64,000 nt of DNA from NCBI RefSeq assembly GCF_031458175.1, contig NZ_JAVDXX010000001.1, positions 62,001-126,000 on the forward strand, read 5' to 3'. Every line of letters begins with the position of its first letter. Within the stretch, counting starts at the first letter, position 1. Position numbers and translations under genes: made by a program. A model generated the notes under the pieces. The model saw nothing but the letters and a program-made list of their open reading frames with translations. It ran no database searches and had not been told where the DNA came from. Shown here one piece after another: positions 1 through 9,178 of this stretch. This stretch comes from Pseudoglutamicibacter albus (GTDB lineage: Bacteria; Actinomycetota; Actinomycetes; Actinomycetales; Micrococcaceae).

Positions 1-2586
1 GCTGACGTAGCTTCCAGCACCAAACAATTCGCCGCCAAGGGCGCGAAGGCCCGCATTGCCTCAACCACGGGTGTGTTGGCCCTGCTGTTGGCGGGAATCT
101 CGCCGGTAGCGGCCGCGCACGCCAACACCGCGCCAGCCAACACGGCCGCGGCCCAGACCTCGGTTGCAGGTTTGGGTGCTCATAACGCAACGACGGGCTT
201 GGCCGCCTATAACAGCGCTACGGTTCCGGCCGCGGACCATCTGATCTTGGAGGCGGGCCACGTTGATGCGTTCAATGTCACCGCATCGAACGGTGCTTTG
301 AAGCTCAATCTCAAAGAAGACGTCACTGGCTCCCATGTACACCGCGACCCGTCCAAGGTTGAGCTGCACGTCAAGGATGCCGCTAAGCGGGACATCCCAG
401 CAGGCTGGCCGGGTGCTGGGCAAAGCTATTTCTTGCCGCAAACCCAGGACCACAATCTGCTGTGGCCGGGCTGGGACACCCTCGGGACCCAGGGCGGCGG
501 GGTCGGTAAGCACGTGGATCTCGTGTTCACCTCTGTCCAAGGACCGGGCAAGGTGTACTTGTTTGGGACTAACGGCTTCGGGCAGATGAGCCCACTTCTG
601 AAGAACGGCGCAACCCAACTCACAGCGGGTGCGGTGCGCGAACAAACCTATCCGGCCCATACCCACGCGAACTGGGCCTTCACCAAACCGGGCCTGTACA
701 AGATCACGCTCAAAGCACGTGGAACCCAAACCAGCTCCGGGGCGATCATCGAATCCCCGGCGCAGACCTACTACTTCACCGTAGGCTCCGCCCACAAGGG
801 AACAGCGTTCACCAAACCGGCACCCGCACCAGCACCTGCGCCGACACCAACGCCGACGCCGAAGCCGGCTCCGGAGAAACCAAAACCGGCACCGAAGCCA
901 AAACCAGCGCCGAAACCGACGCCTCAACCAACTCCGACGCCAGCTCCTGAGAAGCCAACGCCAGCGCCAGCGCCGTCTGAGTCAGCCAAGCCGACCCCAG
1001 CGCCAGCTCCGGAGAAACCAAAACCGGCACCGGAAAAGCCGAAGCCGAAGCCGGCGCCGAAACCGGAACCATCTGAGTCGGCCTCGCCTGAGAAGCCAGC
1101 ACCGAAGCCAAAGCCTGAGAAACCGGCGCCGAAGCCAGAGAAAACGGCCCCAGCGAAGCCAGCCCCTGAGAAGCCAGCGCCAGCGCCGGGCACCGGAGAA
1201 GCTCCAGCTGACACCTCACCGCAGGCGCCGGGTGATGCTGCGCCGCAGGCACCCGCTCCAGAAGCTCCGGCTCCAGGTGCGCAAGTTCCCGGCGCGCAGG
1301 CTCCAGACGTGCCGGCCGATGTGCCAGCACCGGGCGCGCCAGCTCCAGCACCGGGCGCGCCTGCTGCGCCGGTGACCCCGGAGTGCACCCCGGTCGAGGA
1401 ACCACGTGAGGCAACGCAGGCCGAAATCGATGCGGCCACATCGTCCGAAGATTCCACGGCAGAAGATTCCAAGACGGAAGACTCCACAGCCGAGAGCTCC
1501 AAGGGCTCGAAGGCCGATCGTTCCGCAACTACCGGCGGCGTCACCAGGGGCGGCACCAGCCTGTTCTCCGTGGCGGGTCTGCTGCCGACGTCACGGGTCA
1601 GCGGCAGTGTGACCATCCCAGCGAACTCGCACGTGCACCCGAACTGGGTGTTCTCCAAGCCGGGCTCCTACACGGTACAGATCCGGCAGAACGCAACCCT
1701 CAAGAGCGGTGGGACCGCGTCAGCACGCGCAACGCTGCGTTTCAACGTCGGCCCAGGTGCCGCCGGTGTGACGGGCGGACACTTCGACCTCGGTTCGCAA
1801 CTGAAAGGCTCCACCCTCAAGGCCTCCCTCAAAGACGACCGTAAACAGCCAGCCGCGTGGGTTGAGCCAGGTTCGCTCTCTTTCGCGCTCGGTGATGCCG
1901 CACGCACTTCCGCCCCGGCAGGCATCGACTTCGTGGCACCGCAAGGCTCCAACGTGTGGATGGTCCCGTCCACACAGATCCCAGGTGTGCCGTGGATCGG
2001 CGCGAACACGATGCACCCATCCCTCAAAAACACCACCGGACCCGTTACATGGACGCTCGAATCCGTGTCCGGCCCCGGCAACGTAGCCGTGTTCACCTCC
2101 GGGAACTTCGGTCAAATCGTCGGCCAACGCTGGTTCCACTCCACCGCAAGCACCCCAACGCCAGGCCAGAAACCAAGCCAGCCACAGGGAGCCAAGCCAG
2201 GCCAGCCTGAACAGCAAGGCACAGGCCAGGGCGCAGACAAGGGCCAGGGTGCAGGCGGCGGCGCAGGCCAAGGTGAAGGTTCAGATGCGGCAGGTGGCAC
2301 ATCGGACGCTGGGGGCTCCGCACCCAAGGTGACGGTGCCCGGGATCGCGAAAGACCAAGCCTCCGCCAAGGAAGGCCAGCTGTTCAAGAAGGACGGCAAG
2401 GTCATGATCATGGACACCGTGGGCCGCACCGCGGACGGCCAGCCGTGCGCACTGCCTGACGCTGGCGGGGCATCGCTGGCCCGCACCGGCGTGGACGCCG
2501 CACAGCTCGGCGCTGCCGGTGGCCTACTGACGGTGATCGGTGCGGCAGCGTTCATGCTGTACCGCCGCGCACGCCGCGCGGAGTAA
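1..2586 (+). CDS. LARTG-anchored surface protein with choice-of-anchor M repeats (5' partial)
   Basis: The frame is open at the left edge, so the true start lies upstream; a Lys-rich stretch and hydrophobic core ending in AAAHA (about 60-125) look like the end of a signal peptide. A complete actinobacterial surface-anchored repeat follows, with the motif HTHANW at visible residues 220-225. Next is a long Pro/Ala/Lys-rich linker (about 815-1375) that could span the wall, then a second repeat in two pieces. The C-terminus has LARTG, a hydrophobic segment and RRARRAE, a sortase signal of the LAxTG kind. It leads a five-gene run with a metal-type ABC transporter, so a role in capturing or presenting the substrate at the wall is inferred. 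Confidence 0.88.
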   Translation, partial: ADVASSTKQFAAKGAKARIASTTGVLALLLAGISPVAAAHANTAPANTAAAQTSVAGLGAHNATTGLAAYNSATVPAADHLILEAGHVDAFNVTASNGALKLNLKEDVTGSHVHRDPSKVELHVKDAAKRDIPAGWPGAGQSYFLPQTQDHNLLWPGWDTLGTQGGGVGKHVDLVFTSVQGPGKVYLFGTNGFGQMSPLLKNGATQLTAGAVREQTYPAHTHANWAFTKPGLYKITLKARGTQTSSGAIIESPAQTYYFTVGSAHKGTAFTKPAPAPAPAPTPTPTPKPAPEKPKPAPKPKPAPKPTPQPTPTPAPEKPTPAPAPSESAKPTPAPAPEKPKPAPEKPKPKPAPKPEPSESASPEKPAPKPKPEKPAPKPEKTAPAKPAPEKPAPAPGTGEAPADTSPQAPGDAAPQAPAPEAPAPGAQVPGAQAPDVPADVPAPGAPAPAPGAPAAPVTPECTPVEEPREATQAEIDAATSSEDSTAEDSKTEDSTAESSKGSKADRSATTGGVTRGGTSLFSVAGLLPTSRVSGSVTIPANSHVHPNWVFSKPGSYTVQIRQNATLKSGGTASARATLRFNVGPGAAGVTGGHFDLGSQLKGSTLKASLKDDRKQPAAWVEPGSLSFALGDAARTSAPAGIDFVAPQGSNVWMVPSTQIPGVPWIGANTMHPSLKNTTGPVTWTLESVSGPGNVAVFTSGNFGQIVGQRWFHSTASTPTPGQKPSQPQGAKPGQPEQQGTGQGADKGQGAGGGAGQGEGSDAAGGTSDAGGSAPKVTVPGIAKDQASAKEGQLFKKDGKVMIMDTVGRTADGQPCALPDAGGASLARTGVDAAQLGAAGGLLTVIGAAAFMLYRRARRAE
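820..1375 (+). repeat. Pro/Ala/Lys-rich low-complexity coding repeat
   Basis: Tandem, imperfect short units rich in CCA/CCG/GCG/AAG codons encode [12 protein letters not shown] and PAPG-like strings between the two repeat regions of the surface protein. This is typical of wall-spanning linkers. Such repeats can change length by slippage. Confidence 0.85.
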
Positions 2587-2589
2587 CGC

Positions 2590-4377
2590 GTGCGCGGACA
2601 CCAACCGGATAACAGCCAGCCCGCCCCCAACGGGCCGGCACATACGCGGGGGCTCTCGCGGCGAACGTTCATCACGCTCGCCGCGGGAGCCGCCGCCGCG
2701 GCTGTTTTCCTTCCCGGCACAACAAGCCGCGGCCTCACCTCCGGCGGGCTGCGGATCGTCGCAACCACCGGAATCCTCGCCGACCTGACCCGCAACGTAG
2801 TCGGAGCCGATGTGCACGTCAGCGCTTTGGTGCCCGAAGGCGCTGACCCGCACTCCTTCGAACCCACACCACGTGCGATGCGCGACATCGCGCTAGCCGA
2901 CCTCGCGTTCTCCAACTACCTCATGCTGGAAGAACAATCCATCATTCGCGCGATCGACGCCAACATTGGCGCGGACGCAACCCACATCGCGCTCGCCGAA
3001 GAAGCCTCCGGCTACGGCGCCGAAATCATTCCACTCGTTGAGTCACGATCCCTCGACGCGGTCTGGCTCGGTTTGAGGGTCGCGGCCGCCAGCGCTGGCG
3101 AGGCTGGCGGCGGCGGTGGTGATGCTGGAAAAGCTGGCGGTAAAGGCGGTGGCACTGGCTCGGGGGCCCGCCGCGGTGATGCGACAAGGCTCGGGCTGGT
3201 ATCGGCGGAGGGCCCGGGGACGGTGTTCGCGTTCGTGACGGGAACGTTCGGGCGGCCAGAGAAAGTCTTCGACTCCTCCCTGCCGGAGAACGCGCGCGAG
3301 AACATCACGAACCTGCCACCCGGCGCCCACACCCATATGTCGTGGGCGTTCACCGAACCGGGCACCTATACGCTTTCCTTCCGCGCCACACCTGCCGCAA
3401 GCGGGACGCTTGGCAACAACTCAGGCGGGACACTCGGCGGCGAGGCCCTCGGCGCTGGGGCTGATCCGGCCTCACGCGATACAGCCGATGCTTCTGGCGC
3501 CGTGGTCTCGACGTTGCGGATCGCGGTGGGCGTGAGCCCCGAGGAGGCCGCCGCAGACATGCCGGCGGGGGTTGCGGGGGCGGGGCCGCGCATCGTGGGT
3601 AAGGGGCATGCGGACATCACGGTGGATACAGCGAAGCGGCGGCTCGTGTTGCGTGTGGATGAACCGCAACCGGAGGACATTCCGTTGGAGAACACGGTGA
3701 TCCATGTGCCGCCGAAAGCGCTACAACCGATCCCGGCTGACCCGGCGTTCAGGTTCATCGGCCGCCCCGGTACTGATGTGTATCAGTTGCCGCAAGCGGT
3801 GCTCGGTAAGCATGTTCACGGCGAAATCGACCCGCATTTGTGGCATGACGTGAGCAACGCGCAAGCCTATGTTGAGGTGATCCGCGATCAGGTGATCAAG
3901 AAAGACCCGCGGAACGCGTCCCGTTACCGCGGCAACGCATCGGCCTATATCGCCCGGTTGGACGAGGTCGATGACTATGTGGCGCGTTCCATCGCTTCCA
4001 TCCCGGAACGCAACCGGAACCTCGTGACCACACACGAGGCCTACGGGTATCTCGCGAACCGGTATGGGCTGGATGTTGCGGGGTCGGTTTCACCCTCGCC
4101 GGGGCAGGAGCCATCGCTGGCTGAACGTCGCAGGCTCGCTGCGACCCTGCGTGACCTCAACGTTCCTGCCGTTTTCATCGAACAAACCGCGGGCGGCACC
4201 GCTCAATCCTTGCGGGACGCCGCGCAACTGGCCGGGGTGGGCGTCGCGCCGATTTGGGGTGACGCATTCACCCCCGGAGTCAACACATACGAACTCTTGA
4301 TGCGCGCCAACGCTGACTCGCTCGCGCGTTCACTCGGAGGCAAACCCCTAGGTGAGCACGATGCGCCCGGCCGCTAA
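2590..4377 (+). CDS. Anchored-repeat ABC transporter substrate-binding protein (ZnuA-like with inserted surface repeat)
   Basis: The GTG start follows the upstream stop by 3 nt. The N-terminus carries a twin-arginine-like motif SRRTFITLA before a hydrophobic stretch, suggesting Tat export. Residues about 54-160 match the first lobe of cluster-9 (zinc/manganese) binding proteins (ATTGILADL, H88 in DPHSFEP). A surface-anchored repeat with HTHMSW is inserted in the middle (about 195-370), and the second lobe resumes with HGEIDPHLWHDV. Putative metal ligands are H88, H416, H482 (THEAYGY) and D558 (GDAFTPG). At 595 aa it is about twice the length of ordinary ZnuA, and the insert explains the excess. 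The arrangement matches the known anchored-repeat ABC family; the metal identity is inferred. Confidence 0.9.
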   Translation: MRGHQPDNSQPAPNGPAHTRGLSRRTFITLAAGAAAAAVFLPGTTSRGLTSGGLRIVATTGILADLTRNVVGADVHVSALVPEGADPHSFEPTPRAMRDIALADLAFSNYLMLEEQSIIRAIDANIGADATHIALAEEASGYGAEIIPLVESRSLDAVWLGLRVAAASAGEAGGGGGDAGKAGGKGGGTGSGARRGDATRLGLVSAEGPGTVFAFVTGTFGRPEKVFDSSLPENARENITNLPPGAHTHMSWAFTEPGTYTLSFRATPAASGTLGNNSGGTLGGEALGAGADPASRDTADASGAVVSTLRIAVGVSPEEAAADMPAGVAGAGPRIVGKGHADITVDTAKRRLVLRVDEPQPEDIPLENTVIHVPPKALQPIPADPAFRFIGRPGTDVYQLPQAVLGKHVHGEIDPHLWHDVSNAQAYVEVIRDQVIKKDPRNASRYRGNASAYIARLDEVDDYVARSIASIPERNRNLVTTHEAYGYLANRYGLDVAGSVSPSPGQEPSLAERRRLAATLRDLNVPAVFIEQTAGGTAQSLRDAAQLAGVGVAPIWGDAFTPGVNTYELLMRANADSLARSLGGKPLGEHDAPGR

Positions 4378-4440
4378 CTGCGCACCGGCGCTGGCCCCGT
4401 TGCATGTTGGCGGCCGCCGCCACTTGCCGCCGGGCCCGGG

Positions 4441-4499
4441 CCTAACTGCCGCTTGCCGTCAGCCCCGAGCCTAACTGGCGACTGCCGCTGACCCTACTC
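4441..4499. repeat. Imperfect 29-bp tandem repeat in intergenic spacer
   Basis: Two degenerate copies, each opening with CCTAACTG, begin at 4441 and 4470, in the 157-bp gap between the binding-protein gene and the next repeat-protein gene. The 4375 region has a further CTAACTG. No clear terminator hairpin or function is visible. Confidence 0.4.
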
Positions 4500-4534
4500 A
4501 CTGCTGAATTCTGGAATTAATAAGGACACTCACG

Positions 4535-5647
4535 ATGCTGAAGTTACATACGCCACCGCATACAGCCGCGCCTGCAGCACACAGCGGATTGCCCCGGCTG
4601 TCCACGCTTTTGCTGGCCGCCATGATTGCGTTCGCGCTCGCTGTTGTTGGGGTTCTCGCGGGGGTTTTCGGGCAGGTTCCTGCCGCGCACGCTGAGCCGT
4701 CCTCGGATGACCCAGCACTCGAGCAGACGGTGGAATCGGATGAACGCACCGTCACTGGCAAGGCCGCGGTTTTGGATGTGGGGCACGCTGATCTAGGGAT
4801 GCGACGCGTGGATGGCAAGTGGGTTATGCAAGTGCGTGATGACCGGACTTCCCCTGCGGTGTGGCGCAACCTCGAAGACGTTGTGATCCAGGTGCATGAC
4901 GCCGGTAAACAACAGATCCCGGAAAGCGGCTACGAATTCACCGGCGCGAAAGGCGGGGATGAGGCCTGGGTTGTTCCTCAGGTGGAGATTTCCGGTGTGG
5001 TGTGGCTCGGCTGGAACACCCAGGACCCCGAGCTCATCAAACATGCAGACCGCGGCGTGACCATGAAGTTCAGCAAAGCAACCGGACCCGGGCAGATGAC
5101 CCTGTTCCTGCAACCCGGTAACTTCGGCGACCCGCAACTGTTAGTGGATAGCTCCAACCTCGCCGAACACAACAGCGTGTTCATCGAGAAGAACACGCAC
5201 ACGCACGCGAACTGGGTCTTCACACGCCCCGGCCAGTACACGGCCCAGCTCACGATGACCGCCGAAGACAAGGACGGTAAGAAGGTCTCCGCCTCAGGTT
5301 CGCTCGTGTTCGCGGTAGGGGACTCCACGAACACCGAAGAGGCGCTCGCCGCGGCCAAGGAAACCAACAGCGCCACTGGCAAGGATGCGGCGGGAGAGGC
5401 CGCCGGGCACGATGCGGCAGGCGACGATGCAGAAAACGATGGTGCGAACAACGGCGCCGGCGACAGCAAGTCGGCCGATACCGCAGCCGATGCGGGCGAG
5501 ACCAAGCCTGCAGGCGCGTCGTTGGCGTGGTGGCTTGCCGGTGGCGCCGCCGTCGTGATCGCGGCGGGCGTGGCTGTTGGTGTGGTGGTGCAACGCAAGC
5601 GCCGCGCAACCGAGGCAGAAGTGTGGGGTAGCGGTGCCGGTGAGTGA
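4535..5647 (+). CDS. ABC-transporter-associated membrane-anchored repeat protein
   Basis: 370 aa. It starts at ATG after an AAGGA-like site (TAAGGACACTCACG). A signal peptide or anchor (about residues 22-54, ending AAHA) precedes one surface-anchored repeat with the elements VVPQVEISGVVWLGWNTQ and HTHANWVF. A low-complexity Ala/Asp/Asn linker (about 265-325) leads to a C-terminal transmembrane helix and a basic tail (QRKRRA). There is no sortase motif, so it should stay in the membrane with the repeat outside. The stop overlaps the likely start of the ATPase gene, arguing for one operon. It fits the third repeat component of the anchored-repeat ABC system; the exact role in transport is unknown. 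Confidence 0.85.
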   Translation: MLKLHTPPHTAAPAAHSGLPRLSTLLLAAMIAFALAVVGVLAGVFGQVPAAHAEPSSDDPALEQTVESDERTVTGKAAVLDVGHADLGMRRVDGKWVMQVRDDRTSPAVWRNLEDVVIQVHDAGKQQIPESGYEFTGAKGGDEAWVVPQVEISGVVWLGWNTQDPELIKHADRGVTMKFSKATGPGQMTLFLQPGNFGDPQLLVDSSNLAEHNSVFIEKNTHTHANWVFTRPGQYTAQLTMTAEDKDGKKVSASGSLVFAVGDSTNTEEALAAAKETNSATGKDAAGEAAGHDAAGDDAENDGANNGAGDSKSADTAADAGETKPAGASLAWWLAGGAAVVIAAGVAVGVVVQRKRRATEAEVWGSGAGE

Positions 5648-6500
5648 GAATAACGGCATCGCGGTGCTTGAGGGCCGCGATGTGTGCGTGAATTTGGGGC
5701 AGCGGCCCGTGTTGGAGCACGCCTCGATCACCGCTTCCGCTGGTGAGATCCATGTTTTGCTTGGCCCGAATGGTGCGGGTAAAACCACGTTGATGCGTGC
5801 GTTGCAGGGGCTGGTTCCGTTAGCGGGCGGTTCGGTGAGTGTGGCTGGCCGTTTGGGTTATGTTCCGCAACGCCACGACATCGACTGGACGTTCCCTGTG
5901 GCGGCAGCGGACGTGGTGCGGCTCGGTCTGGTGCGTTCGGTTTCCCGCTGGCGTCGCCTCAGTGTGGGGCATATGAAGCGGGTTGCGCACGCGTTGGAGC
6001 GGGTTTCGATGACGCACTTGCGTGACCGTCCGATCTCGGAGATGTCTGGTGGGCAGCGGCAGCGGGTCATGATCGCTCGCGCGCTGGTTCTAGAGCCGAG
6101 CGTCCTGCTACTCGATGAGCCATTCACGGGGCTAGATATGCCTACCCAGGAAGAACTGTCGGCCTTGTTCGTGGAGTTGGCGCGGCAGGGTGCGGCGATC
6201 GTGATGTCCACGCACGATCTCAGCCACGCCCTGACCATCGCCGACCGTGTCACGCTCCTGAACCGCACCGTGATCGCTAACGGCCCACCACACGCACTCG
6301 GCGATCCGGGGCTTTGGCAACGCACCTTCCAAGTCAGCGAAGCCTCGCCACTGCTCACCCAAGTCGGCGCCTTCACCGGCGCCGCCGCGGAGGCAGCAAC
6401 CGCGCCGGAAGTAACAACAGCATCGGAGGCTGCCTTCACATCGGCCCCAGCCACCGCATCGGAGGCTGCCACAACAGTAGAAGGGGTGCGCTCATGCTGA
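5640..6500 (+). CDS. Anchored-repeat ABC transporter ATP-binding protein
   Basis: A complete ABC ATPase of the zinc/manganese type: Walker A GPNGAGKTT, signature MSGGQRQRV, Walker B VLLLDEPF and switch His in STHDLSH. The GTG at 5640 overlaps the upstream TGA; GTG at 5634 is an alternative. A longer reading from TTG 5577 adds codons that simply overlap the previous gene. The last ~45 residues are an Ala/Thr/Glu-rich tail unusual for this family. It couples ATP hydrolysis to the permease encoded next. Confidence 0.92.
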   Translation: MSENNGIAVLEGRDVCVNLGQRPVLEHASITASAGEIHVLLGPNGAGKTTLMRALQGLVPLAGGSVSVAGRLGYVPQRHDIDWTFPVAAADVVRLGLVRSVSRWRRLSVGHMKRVAHALERVSMTHLRDRPISEMSGGQRQRVMIARALVLEPSVLLLDEPFTGLDMPTQEELSALFVELARQGAAIVMSTHDLSHALTIADRVTLLNRTVIANGPPHALGDPGLWQRTFQVSEASPLLTQVGAFTGAAAEAATAPEVTTASEAAFTSAPATASEAATTVEGVRSC

Positions 6501-7417
6501 CGCCGTTGGATTTTCTACAGGATCTGTTCAACCCGCAGCTCGCGTTTTTGCCGAAGGCGCTGGTGGTTGCGACGTTCTCGGCACTGGTGTGCGCGGTGGT
6601 GGGCACGCACGTGGTGTTGCGGGGGATGACGTTCATGGGGGACGCGATTTCGCATGCCGTGTTCCCGGGGCTTGCGGTGGCGTTTGTGTTGCAGGGTTCG
6701 CTGTTGTGGGGCGGGCTGATCGCTGGCGTGGTGACCGCGGTTCTGATCGCGGTGTTGAGCCAGAATGAGCGGCTGCGTTCGGATACGGTGATCGGTATTT
6801 TGATGGTCACGATGTTCGCGATCGGCATTGTGGTGATGTCTCGCGCGCCCGGCTATTCGGGAAGCCTCAGCACGTTCTTGTTTGGTTCGTTGACCGGTAT
6901 CCCGGATTCGGCGCTGGTGACCACGGTGCTGGGGTCGATGTTGATCCTCGCTGTTTTGGCGGTGTTCCACCGTGATTTGGTGATGGTGGGGCTGGACCGC
7001 GGTTACGCTACGGCGATCGGGATGCGGGTCATGGCGCTGGATATTGTGCTGGCGGTTGTGGTGACCTTCGCAGTGGTCATGAGTGTGCAGACGATCGGCA
7101 ACATCCTGGTGATTGCGCTTCTGGTGACCCCGGCGGCGGCCGCGCGGATGGTGTGCGACAGGATGGTTCCGATGATGCTCACCGCCGCGTGCTTTGGTGT
7201 GCTGGGTGCGTTCGTGGGGATCTATGTTTCGTGGGCTGTTGACCTGCCGACGGGTGGCGCCGTAGTGCTGGTGTGCGCGGTGATTTTTGTGCTGGCGTGG
7301 CTTTTGGGACCGCGCCACGGTGTGCTCGCCCGGCAGCGCGGCGTACGCGAACGCGGTGTACGTGAACAGAACGGCCAGGGACGCGTCCGCGCGGGTGCAG
7401 CGGCGACCGACGCCTAG
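6494..7417 (+). CDS. Anchored-repeat ABC transporter permease (ZnuB-like)
   Basis: 307 aa. The ATG overlaps the ATPase stop (ATGCTGA) and is preceded by AAGGGG at a good distance. The protein is almost entirely hydrophobic with about eight or nine predicted membrane segments, and carries the cluster-9 permease signature region around GDAISHAVFPGLAVAF. It would form the channel for a divalent cation. The C-terminal ~35 residues are Arg-rich and cytoplasmic. Translational coupling with the ATPase supports a joint complex. Confidence 0.92.
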   Translation: MLTPLDFLQDLFNPQLAFLPKALVVATFSALVCAVVGTHVVLRGMTFMGDAISHAVFPGLAVAFVLQGSLLWGGLIAGVVTAVLIAVLSQNERLRSDTVIGILMVTMFAIGIVVMSRAPGYSGSLSTFLFGSLTGIPDSALVTTVLGSMLILAVLAVFHRDLVMVGLDRGYATAIGMRVMALDIVLAVVVTFAVVMSVQTIGNILVIALLVTPAAAARMVCDRMVPMMLTAACFGVLGAFVGIYVSWAVDLPTGGAVVLVCAVIFVLAWLLGPRHGVLARQRGVRERGVREQNGQGRVRAGAAATDA

Positions 7418-7434
7418 ATTTATCTCGTGCGCTT

Positions 7435-7473
7435 ATCAATCCACTCCAAATATATATTTCAGTTCCTATTGAT
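7435..7473. promoter_or_regulatory. Possible LysR-type operator/promoter region
   Basis: An AT-rich island in otherwise GC-rich DNA, with arms ATCAAT (7435-7440) and ATTGAT (7468-7473) enclosing an AT-rich centre, just upstream of the LysR gene. The layout fits autoregulation, but this is inference. Confidence 0.35.
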
Positions 7474-7514
7474 TGCTCCTTATTCTTAAAGAAGAGTTAT
7501 CAAAGGAGGTGGCC

Positions 7515-8459
7515 GTGGAAATCAAAGCGTTGAGGTACTTCACGGCAGTGGCTGAAACCCTCCACTTCGGCGAGGCCGCGATGCGGTTGCATATCGCTCA
7601 GCCCGTACTTTCGCAGACGATCGCCCGGCTAGAAAAAGAACTCGGCACAACACTGCTGAACCGTACTACCCGCAAGGTTGAACTCACGGACGCTGGCGCG
7701 TACCTGAACCGGGAGGCCCGCCGCGTTCTGGCCGATGTGGATTCGATGTTCGCTGGTGTGCGCAACATCGCCGGCGGCTCGGCAGGCATCATCCGCATCG
7801 GGTTCACCGGAACCACGGGTTTCGCGCAGCTGGCCCGCATCAAACAAGCCGTGGCCGAGGCCCTACCGAATATCACGCTGGAAGTGCACACTGACCTTCT
7901 CACCCCGGCCCAGCTTGAACGGATCCGCAACGGGCAACTGGACATGGGGATTCTGCGTGGACACACATCGGACCCAGCGTTGGAAACCTATCCGTTAGGA
8001 ACCGAGAAGCTCGTGGCCGCGATGCCGGAAGGACACCGGCTCGCATCCGTAGAAGGCGAGCTCGCCCTCAAAGAATTTGAGGAAGAGCACTTCATTGCAT
8101 TCGGCGACCAGCGTTCCAACGTCAACGCCCGCGCCGTAGCGAGCTGCCATGCCGCGGGATTCACCCCCCACATCGCGCACACCGCGCCAGGCACGGCAGG
8201 GCTCCTCGCGTTGGTTGCCGCGGGAGCTGGGGTCGCGTTCATCCCCGAATCCGTGCAAGCCCTACGTCCGCAGGGTGTGGTGTTCAAGTCCGTGCCGGAA
8301 ACCCTGCCGACTGACCTCGCGCTCGTGACCCGCGCCGGAACATCCAGCCCCGTCGTGAAGCACGTCATCGAAGCGCTCGTGGACAACGACGTCGTCAGCG
8401 CCGACGCAGACAATCCAGACCGACTCAACAACAAACAAGTTCCCGTAACGCAGGCTTAG
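7515..8459 (+). CDS. LysR family transcriptional regulator
   Basis: 314 aa from GTG 7515, chosen because AAAGGAGGT lies just upstream; the frame is open 14 codons earlier but those have no such site. The N-terminal winged helix-turn-helix is clear (LRYFTAVAETLHFGEAA, QPVLSQTIARLEKELGTTLL), followed by a LysR substrate-binding domain. It sits 26 nt before the CoA-transferase genes on the same strand, so it probably controls them. The inducer is unknown; 3-oxoacids or their precursors would be the natural guess. Confidence 0.9.
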   Translation: MEIKALRYFTAVAETLHFGEAAMRLHIAQPVLSQTIARLEKELGTTLLNRTTRKVELTDAGAYLNREARRVLADVDSMFAGVRNIAGGSAGIIRIGFTGTTGFAQLARIKQAVAEALPNITLEVHTDLLTPAQLERIRNGQLDMGILRGHTSDPALETYPLGTEKLVAAMPEGHRLASVEGELALKEFEEEHFIAFGDQRSNVNARAVASCHAAGFTPHIAHTAPGTAGLLALVAAGAGVAFIPESVQALRPQGVVFKSVPETLPTDLALVTRAGTSSPVVKHVIEALVDNDVVSADADNPDRLNNKQVPVTQA

Positions 8460-8485
8460 GTAGGACTCACTGAAGGGAGATCGAT

Positions 8486-9178
8486 GTGGCACAGACACGG
8501 TTCCATGAATCCGCGCTCGCCGCAGTAGAAGGCATCAAGGACGGCTCGACTGTTCTGATCGGCGGCTTCGGTATGGCGGGGATGCCCGTCACGCTGATTG
8601 ACGCGCTGATTCAGCAGGGGGCGAGCGACCTCACGGTCGTATCGAACAACGCTGGTAACGGTTATACGGGGCTCGCGGCGCTGCTGCAGGCGGGACGCGT
8701 ACGCAAGATGGTGTGCTCGTTCCCACGCCAATCCGATTCCTACGTGTTCGATGAGCTGTACCGCGCGGGCAAGATCGAGCTTGAGGTGGTGCCGCAGGGC
8801 AACCTCGCCGAGCGTATGCGTGCCGCTGGTGCCGGCATCGGCGCTTTCTTCTGCCCAACCAGCTACGGAACCCCGCTCGCAGAGGGTAAGGAAACCCGCG
8901 AGATCGACGGCCGTAACTATGTGCTGGAGTACCCGATCAAGGGCGATGTGGCGCTGATTCACGCGGAGACCGCGGACAAGATGGGCAACCTCGTGTACCG
9001 GAAGACGGCCCGGAACTTCGCGCCAGTCATGGCGACCGCCTCGACCCGCACGATCGTTGAGGTCAACAACGTGGTTGAGGTGGGCGAGCTGGACCCAGAG
9101 AACATTGTGACCCCGAAGATTTACACCGACGACGTCCTCGACTTGTCGGCCCTGCCAAAGGCGGAGACCGCAGCATGA
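8486..9178 (+). CDS. 3-oxoacid CoA-transferase subunit A
   Basis: 230 aa, GTG start after GAAGGGAGA. The N-terminus IGGFGMAGMPVTLIDAL and VVSNNAGNG are typical of the A (alpha) subunit of ScoA/PcaI/AtoD-type transferases, which move CoA from succinyl-CoA or acetyl-CoA to a 3-oxoacid. The gene overlaps subunit B by 4 nt (ATGA), as usual for the heterodimer. No ring-cleavage or thiolase genes are adjacent, so the sequence alone cannot choose between acetoacetate and 3-oxoadipate as substrate. Confidence 0.92.
   Translation: MAQTRFHESALAAVEGIKDGSTVLIGGFGMAGMPVTLIDALIQQGASDLTVVSNNAGNGYTGLAALLQAGRVRKMVCSFPRQSDSYVFDELYRAGKIELEVVPQGNLAERMRAAGAGIGAFFCPTSYGTPLAEGKETREIDGRNYVLEYPIKGDVALIHAETADKMGNLVYRKTARNFAPVMATASTRTIVEVNNVVEVGELDPENIVTPKIYTDDVLDLSALPKAETAA

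Noticed and set aside
820-1375. CRISPR-like repetitive array
   Set aside because: Repeats are short, irregular and keep one reading frame coding Pro/Ala/Lys; no unique spacers of constant length.
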